A stretch of DNA of 12,004 nt from Deferribacterales bacterium UBA4806 (GTDB taxonomy: Bacteria; Chrysiogenota; Deferribacteres; Deferribacterales; UBA228). The DNA is taken from NCBI GenBank assembly GCA_002402635.1, contig DHGE01000092.1, positions 1 through 12,004 on the forward strand. Reading direction: 5' to 3'. A program made the position numbers and the translations under genes. Under the pieces are notes generated by a model. The model did no database searches. It was not told the origin of the DNA and worked only from the letters and a program-made list of their open reading frames with translations. The stretch's first letter is position 1. Each line of letters begins with the position of its first letter. Shown here in pieces: positions 7,359-12,004 of this stretch.

Positions 7359-9356
7359 CCCTAAAATTTTTAAGAAATTCCAAAGCTTCATAAAAAAGGG
7401 ATTGAATTTATTATATAATATTTCTTTCTCCTCGCGTTCCCAAAAAAATAACTTGGCAGCAGGATAAAAATAGGAAAACTCATAGGTTGTTTTATTTGGA
7501 ATTTTTATACTTATATACTTTTCATCGTATCTAAAATTACTTTTAACTTTCTCAATAACTTTAAATGCCTCTAGTCTACATTTTTTTGCATATATGAGAT
7601 ACCTCAAAGCCCTCATAGAAAATCTCTTCTTTGATCGACGAAAGCAAAGAGCAGCATAGTAGATGTTAATTTTATGATTAATTCTGAAATTTAATACTTC
7701 TAAGTAATTAAATATTTCAAAAATTAATTCATAACTATCCTCCGTAATGTCATTTTTAACACTACCTATATTTTTTTCTAGTAAATCAAGATAGCTAGAT
7801 AGGGTATATGAAAATTTTCTTAACTCATTAATTATGTGAATTAGCTTGCTAATTTCATTTTTTTTAATTTTACGTCTTATATATTTCAAGCTAAGTTCTG
7901 GCCTTGGTTGAAAAGTGTGATTAAAGATGGGAAACTCCAAAAAAGGATCTTCTGCAGTAAGACTGGGCAGCAATTTATTATTCATAAGATAGTTATTTGT
8001 TAAATAATAGATCTCCTTTATTGTTGCATATATGCTCTTATCTCTGACTATTTTTTTAAGAAACTTAAGTGGATGATCATTTAATAGTTTACCATCTTTT
8101 TTAATATCCCAGGTATAACTTGCCACAGCTAACTCCATTAATGCCCCTCCCCATTCAAAGCCAGATGAAAAAGTTAAGTGTCCATCTATTTTTAGATCTT
8201 TGCATACTCTACAATCTTCGTAACGTGATTTTAAATAGGCGAACAAAAAAAGTGGGACTGTATTATCAAAACACACCCAGTAGGCAGCTGTGGGCCAAAA
8301 TGTAACCTGCTTTTTATCTTTATATTTTTGCATATTTTTATAAACAAAACTAAAATTTTTATTCTCATATGTACCCATACAATCCTCTAAAATAGAAAAG
8401 CACATTACTGTTCTAAACAAGAAATTTGCCTTCGTTGTCTTGCCTTTTCCAAGACGATCAATTGGCTCCATTACTCTATGATCTTTTTTTACTATATGCT
8501 TAGAGTAATATAGAGGAGTATTTTTTTCATTTATTATGTAATCTTCTATTTTCTTTATTGTCTTTGGTATATATCTCATTAAATCTGGTAAAAATTCACC
8601 TAATGGGCTTTCTATAACTATATAATCAAAGGGTGCCTCTAAAATTTTATCAATTTGCCTTTTAGCACATTCATAAAGATTAAAAATCTTTGATAATTTA
8701 AAAAGCTTGAATGAATATTGTTGAATTCTATACAGTGAAAGCATGACGCCAACTCTAACGCCTTTATTGTGTGCATACTCAATAATTTCCTTTATATAGG
8801 GAACAAAATCCTCTAAATTGGTTTTTTCTAAAAGATAAAACTGGAACGTGTTTTGACCTAACCTAACAAGGTGGTTGATATAATGCTTAATATAATCTTT
8901 ATGTTTCTCACTTTTTACAAACAAAAAGTGTGCCATTTCTATTGGATGCAGTGTATGCAAATGAAAGCCCCTCTTATTAAAGTTGCTGGTTGCCTCTAAA
9001 ATAAAATCTTTTTGAAATATTCTTTCATCAAAATTAGGAATAATAATTTTTTCAGGATGGAAAAAAATAAAACCCAATACATCTGTCATAAAAAAGTAAA
9101 AAGCATAAACAATATCTATTGAAGACTTTGCTTCTATATAGATTGTTTTACTCTCTACTTTATATGAAAGGATAACATTTTTATCTTTAAGGTTATTATT
9201 ATTTGTTATATTAAATAATAAATCGTATTCTTCGCAGTTTATAGTAAGTTCATATATAAAGTATTTTTTTAAAAGGCTAATGATATCTTCCAAATTTGTC
9301 TTAATAACAGTTGTATTCATTAGTTCTTCAGGAATATTAATATTAACTTTTAGCAT
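7350..9356 (-). CDS. Uncharacterised glycoside-hydrolase-like protein (GH20/GH67-type fold suspected)
   Basis: I do not recognise this 668-residue protein as a named enzyme. It has no signal peptide or obvious membrane helix, so it is probably cytoplasmic. Residues 71-107 (IYIEAKSSIDIVYAFYFFM, then DVLGFIFFHPEK) look like the N-terminal alpha/beta domain that precedes the barrel in GH20 and GH67 enzymes, where a similar (Y/F)-x-F-L-E-D-x-L-G-x-R-x-x-x-P stretch occurs. NKRGFHLHTLHPIEMAHFLF (127-146) would begin a TIM barrel, with IESPLGEFLPDLM (248-260) and FSSGFEWGGALMELAV (396-411) as conserved-looking, acidic and aromatic candidate active-site segments. From about 490 on it is helical and rich in lysine. 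The ATG has AAAGAG 6 nt upstream. The divergent neighbour is a PHP-glycosyltransferase fusion, which suggests a shared carbohydrate role. The fold assignment is by eye and the substrate is unknown. Confidence 0.6.
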   Translation of the reverse strand: MLKVNINIPEELMNTTVIKTNLEDIISLLKKYFIYELTINCEEYDLLFNITNNNNLKDKNVILSYKVESKTIYIEAKSSIDIVYAFYFFMTDVLGFIFFHPEKIIIPNFDERIFQKDFILEATSNFNKRGFHLHTLHPIEMAHFLFVKSEKHKDYIKHYINHLVRLGQNTFQFYLLEKTNLEDFVPYIKEIIEYAHNKGVRVGVMLSLYRIQQYSFKLFKLSKIFNLYECAKRQIDKILEAPFDYIVIESPLGEFLPDLMRYIPKTIKKIEDYIINEKNTPLYYSKHIVKKDHRVMEPIDRLGKGKTTKANFLFRTVMCFSILEDCMGTYENKNFSFVYKNMQKYKDKKQVTFWPTAAYWVCFDNTVPLFLFAYLKSRYEDCRVCKDLKIDGHLTFSSGFEWGGALMELAVASYTWDIKKDGKLLNDHPLKFLKKIVRDKSIYATIKEIYYLTNNYLMNNKLLPSLTAEDPFLEFPIFNHTFQPRPELSLKYIRRKIKKNEISKLIHIINELRKFSYTLSSYLDLLEKNIGSVKNDITEDSYELIFEIFNYLEVLNFRINHKINIYYAALCFRRSKKRFSMRALRYLIYAKKCRLEAFKVIEKVKSNFRYDEKYISIKIPNKTTYEFSYFYPAAKLFFWEREEKEILYNKFNPFFMKLWNFLKILGLR

Positions 9357-9532
9357 AAAATACTCTTTTGAAATTTTTATATGTTCATCAAAGTATAGTT
9401 ACCTATAATTGTTAAATTATCTATAGTTATTTACGTCAAAAATCTAGAATTTACAAAGATTTAAACATTCCATTAAAACTATATTACACTTTTGTTTTAT
9501 ATTTTCTAATAAAACCCTAGGAGGGTGTATAT
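9357..9532. promoter_or_regulatory. Divergent intergenic region with repeats, between the GH-like and PHP-glycosyltransferase genes
   Basis: This 176-nt, very AT-rich spacer should carry both divergent promoters. TATAGTTA occurs twice in direct orientation (9394-9401 and 9422-9429). Between the copies lies a perfect inverted repeat, ATAATT-gtta-AATTAT (9405-9420), which could be an operator. On the minus strand TTGACG (9439-9434) is a fair -35, but no good -10 sits at 16-18 nt. TATACT (9399-9394), also on the minus strand, is a possible -10 without a good -35. On the plus strand TATATT, near 9480, and TAATAA, near 9507, are possible -10 elements. Such motifs are common by chance at this base composition, so specific promoter calls are not safe. 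Confidence 0.4.
9519..9525 (+). promoter_or_regulatory. Strong Shine-Dalgarno site of the PHP-glycosyltransferase gene
   Basis: AGGAGGG lies 7 nt before the ATG at 9533. It is the best ribosome binding site in the window. It fixes the start and suggests efficient translation, in contrast to the weak sites in the cbi run. Confidence 0.8.
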
Positions 9533-11971
9533 ATGTTAAAAGCAGATTTACACGTACACACTAAGTTTTCAGACAGACCTTCTGAATGGTTGCTCCAGAG
9601 GCTTGGAGCTTCGGAATCATATACAGAACCAGACTTACTTTTTGATATCGCAACAAAAAGAGGTATGGATTTAGTAGCAGTTACTGACCATAATAAAATT
9701 GATGGGGCTCTACATCTAAAGGAAAAACATCCCGATAAAGTCATAGTATCAGTGGAAGCAACTACATATTTTCCTGAGGATGGATGTAAAATTCATTTAC
9801 TCGTATATGATATTGATACAAAGGAATTTGAAGATATTCAAAAATATAGAGAGAATATTTATGCCCTAAGGGATTATATAAAAGACTACAATCTGGCACA
9901 TTCAGTGGCACATGCAACATTTAATATAAATAAAAGATTAACGGTGGAACATTTAGAAAAGTTAATAGTGCTCTTCGATGTTTTTGAAGCAAGAAATGGT
10001 GCAAGGAATACCTTAAACAATCAAGTACTCTTTAACATACTAAAAAACCTCACACGCCCGGATATTGAAAAACTTTCAGCTAAGCACAAGATAACTCCAT
10101 TTAGCAGCACCAGTTGGATAAAGGGCTTTACAGGTGGATCAGATGATCATGCGGGTATATTTATTGGTTCCACCTATACGACTGCTGAAGTACATAATTT
10201 AGAATCATTTATAAATGCACTAAAAAATAAAAAAACATTGGCTGCAGGCAGAGAGAATAATTTTGAAGGCTTTGCTTTTTCCATATACAAAATTGCCTAT
10301 GAATATGCAAAATCAAAAAGTACAAATTTTGCAAAGTCTGCTCTTTCTGAATTTACTGGGTATCTTTTTGAAAAGGAAAAATTATCCTTTATAGATAGGA
10401 TAAAACTGCATAAATTCAGAAATTCTCTCACTAAAAAAGATAAAAACGGACTAACCCATACATTAATTGATATAATAGATAATATAAAAACCATTCAATC
10501 ATTAGATATAGATGGCAAACTCAATTATATTTATGATAAAATTTCTTACAGTGTTGATGCTTTTTTAACGTCCATATTAAAATCAATAGATGAAGATCTT
10601 AACAATTTTAATATCATTAATATCATAAAATCGCTGTCATCATCTATTCCTGGTTTTTTGTTAGCTGCACCTTTTTTTTCGTCTTTCAAATTTATGTATA
10701 ACGATAGAAACTTATTAGATGAATTAAACAACTCATTTTTAAATGGAAAAAGAACTACTAGAAAAAAAATCCTCTGGTTTACAGATACTTTATTAGATCT
10801 AAATGGTGTATCCGTGTCATTGCAAACACTTGTGAAAAAAGCTTTCGAAGAAAATCACCCTCTTTATTTAATGACATCATTAAATAAAGATGAATTAGAA
10901 AAAGCAAATTTGCCTGAAAATGTTATAAATATTGAACCAATATATAATTTTACTTTGCCATATTATAAATCTCTTAATATTAAGATTCCATCGCTATTAA
11001 ATGTATTAAAGGAAGTATATAAACTGAGCCCAACTGAAATTTATATATCCACACCAGGGCCCGTTGGCATCATCGGAACAATAGTTGCACAACTACTAAA
11101 TGTGCCTTGTACTAGTATTTACCATACAGATTTTGCAGAAGAAGTGATTAAGATTTCTGAGGATGAACGCATTTTTAATATTGTTGATGCCTATATGAAG
11201 TGGTTTTACAACTTAAGCAATAGAGTACTTGTCCCCACACAGGAATATATTAGCATACTAAAAAACAGAGGCTATAATATGGATAACGCTGATATTTTTA
11301 AAAGAGGCTTAGATCTTAACAAATATAAAATGGCACTAATAAAGGACAACTACTCTGATAGTGTTATTAATATGTTTTATGCTGGGCGCATTTCTAAAGA
11401 TAAAAATCTAGAATTTTTATTTAGTGTTATGCATAAACTTCACAAAAAAAGCCCCTATAAATTTATCTTAAATATAGCAGGCAATGGTCCAGACTATGAT
11501 GAATATAAAGCTAAATATTCAAATAGTTATATCAAATTTTTAGGAAGAATTGAAAATCATAAACTACCATCTTTATATAGGGACGCACATATTTTTTTAT
11601 TTCCAAGCACAACTGACACTTTTGGGGTGGCAGTCTTAGAAGCTCAGGCAACTGGTATTCCTGCAATTGTTTCAAATATTGGTGGCCCAAAAGAAATAAT
11701 TCAAGACAACTTAACAGGTTTTATTCTTCCTATAAAAGAAAACTTATGGGCTAATAAATTATTAGACATATTTTCACAAATAAAAGAACATCCCGAAGAA
11801 TACAACAAATTAAGGGTAGCAGCTAGAAAAAACACTCAACTTAAATATGATTTAAATATTGTGATAAAAGATTTGTTTAATAATTATAATAATTTGTCTT
11901 CACATATAAATAACAGACACCTTTCTTTGGGTTCACTAAAAGATATAGCTACAGGACTTTTAGCCTCATAA
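9533..11971 (+). CDS. PHP-domain phosphoesterase fused to a family 4 glycosyltransferase
   Basis: This is an 812-residue two-enzyme fusion. Residues 1-240 are a PHP domain: DLHVHTKFSD (5-14), VTDHN (50-54), E75, H88, H127 and GGSDDHAG (201-208) supply a full set of metal-ligand candidates for a trinuclear-type phosphoesterase. Residues 245-408 form a lysine-rich, mostly helical linker that I cannot assign; it includes a hydrophobic stretch near 361-383. Residues 411-785 are a GT-B glycosyltransferase of family 4: NGVSVSLQTL (424-433), an acceptor-side HTDF (531-534), YAGRISKDKNLEFL (616-629), GNGPDYDEY (650-658) and TDTFGVAVLEAQATGIPAIV (694-713). In the E-x7-E nucleotide-sugar motif the first Glu is Asp695 and the second Glu703 is kept, as in some SQD2/MgtA-like members. 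No signal peptide is seen. Domain calls are secure; the donor, acceptor and PHP substrate are unknown. Confidence 0.9.
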   Translation: MLKADLHVHTKFSDRPSEWLLQRLGASESYTEPDLLFDIATKRGMDLVAVTDHNKIDGALHLKEKHPDKVIVSVEATTYFPEDGCKIHLLVYDIDTKEFEDIQKYRENIYALRDYIKDYNLAHSVAHATFNINKRLTVEHLEKLIVLFDVFEARNGARNTLNNQVLFNILKNLTRPDIEKLSAKHKITPFSSTSWIKGFTGGSDDHAGIFIGSTYTTAEVHNLESFINALKNKKTLAAGRENNFEGFAFSIYKIAYEYAKSKSTNFAKSALSEFTGYLFEKEKLSFIDRIKLHKFRNSLTKKDKNGLTHTLIDIIDNIKTIQSLDIDGKLNYIYDKISYSVDAFLTSILKSIDEDLNNFNIINIIKSLSSSIPGFLLAAPFFSSFKFMYNDRNLLDELNNSFLNGKRTTRKKILWFTDTLLDLNGVSVSLQTLVKKAFEENHPLYLMTSLNKDELEKANLPENVINIEPIYNFTLPYYKSLNIKIPSLLNVLKEVYKLSPTEIYISTPGPVGIIGTIVAQLLNVPCTSIYHTDFAEEVIKISEDERIFNIVDAYMKWFYNLSNRVLVPTQEYISILKNRGYNMDNADIFKRGLDLNKYKMALIKDNYSDSVINMFYAGRISKDKNLEFLFSVMHKLHKKSPYKFILNIAGNGPDYDEYKAKYSNSYIKFLGRIENHKLPSLYRDAHIFLFPSTTDTFGVAVLEAQATGIPAIVSNIGGPKEIIQDNLTGFILPIKENLWANKLLDIFSQIKEHPEEYNKLRVAARKNTQLKYDLNIVIKDLFNNYNNLSSHINNRHLSLGSLKDIATGLLAS

Positions 11972-12004
11972 AATCTACTAAACAATCTACCAACATCCGA
12001 AGTT

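Noticed and set aside
7330..7400. Possible bidirectional terminator between convergent cbiJ and the 668-residue gene
   Set aside because: The two genes overlap tail to tail, and I could not find a GC-rich stem followed by a T run on either strand.
8120..8305. Plus-strand open frame of 61 codons
   Set aside because: It is antisense inside the 668-residue minus-strand gene, with no ribosome site and no domain.
9517..9744. Minus-strand open frame of 75 codons
   Set aside because: It is antisense to the PHP motif DLHVHT and the strong Shine-Dalgarno site of the fusion gene.
10297..10731. Two minus-strand open frames of 65 and 61 codons
   Set aside because: Both are antisense to the linker of the PHP-glycosyltransferase gene. 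Open antisense frames are common in such AT-rich coding DNA.

Overview
The window is AT-rich bacterial DNA that is almost entirely coding. It carries the anaerobic (early cobalt insertion) cobalamin route, recognised from CbiD and CbiG, together with a PflX-like radical SAM enzyme and an HD-GYP signalling protein. This suggests an anaerobic or microaerophilic, Gram-negative-type bacterium. Deferribacterota or a similar low-GC anaerobic lineage is a guess from gene style, not something the sequence proves. No RNA genes, insertion sequences, CRISPR arrays or prophage genes were seen.

Layout: (1) Bases 1-1563, minus strand, hold a PflX-like radical SAM gene followed by mazG. They are joined by an ATGA overlap, and mazG runs off the left edge. 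(2) A 75-nt divergent gap (1564-1638) separates these from a tightly overlapping plus-strand run, 1639-7358. This run is an HD-GYP phosphodiesterase gene with a TTG start, then cbiD, cbiE, cbiF, cbiG, cbiH and cbiJ. Every junction overlaps (20, 11, 4, 35, 8 and 4 bp), so the run is very likely one translationally coupled operon. (3) A 668-residue minus-strand gene (7350-9356) converges on cbiJ with a 9-bp tail overlap. It looks like an uncharacterised glycoside-hydrolase-type protein. (4) A 176-nt divergent spacer (9357-9532) leads to an 812-residue plus-strand protein (9533-11971) that fuses an N-terminal PHP phosphoesterase domain to a C-terminal family 4 glycosyltransferase. The last 33 bases hold nothing recognisable.

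How the genes work together: the cbi products cover ring-modifying steps of the corrin pathway. These are C17 methylation and ring contraction (CbiH), C11 methylation (CbiF), lactone opening (CbiG), C1 methylation (CbiD), reduction (CbiJ) and C5 methylation (CbiE). Absent from the window are CbiT (C15 methylation/decarboxylation), CbiL, CbiC, CbiA and the cobalt chelatase, so these must be encoded elsewhere if the pathway is complete. CbiG appears to lack the usual middle domain. The cbi run has no intergenic space of its own and no room for a cobalamin riboswitch; it seems to be expressed from upstream of the HD-GYP gene.

The least explained part is the right-hand divergent pair: a cytoplasmic glycosidase-like protein and a PHP-glycosyltransferase fusion with a long unassigned middle segment. 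This pair is the best candidate here for an undescribed carbohydrate-related system, but its substrate cannot be read from the sequence.
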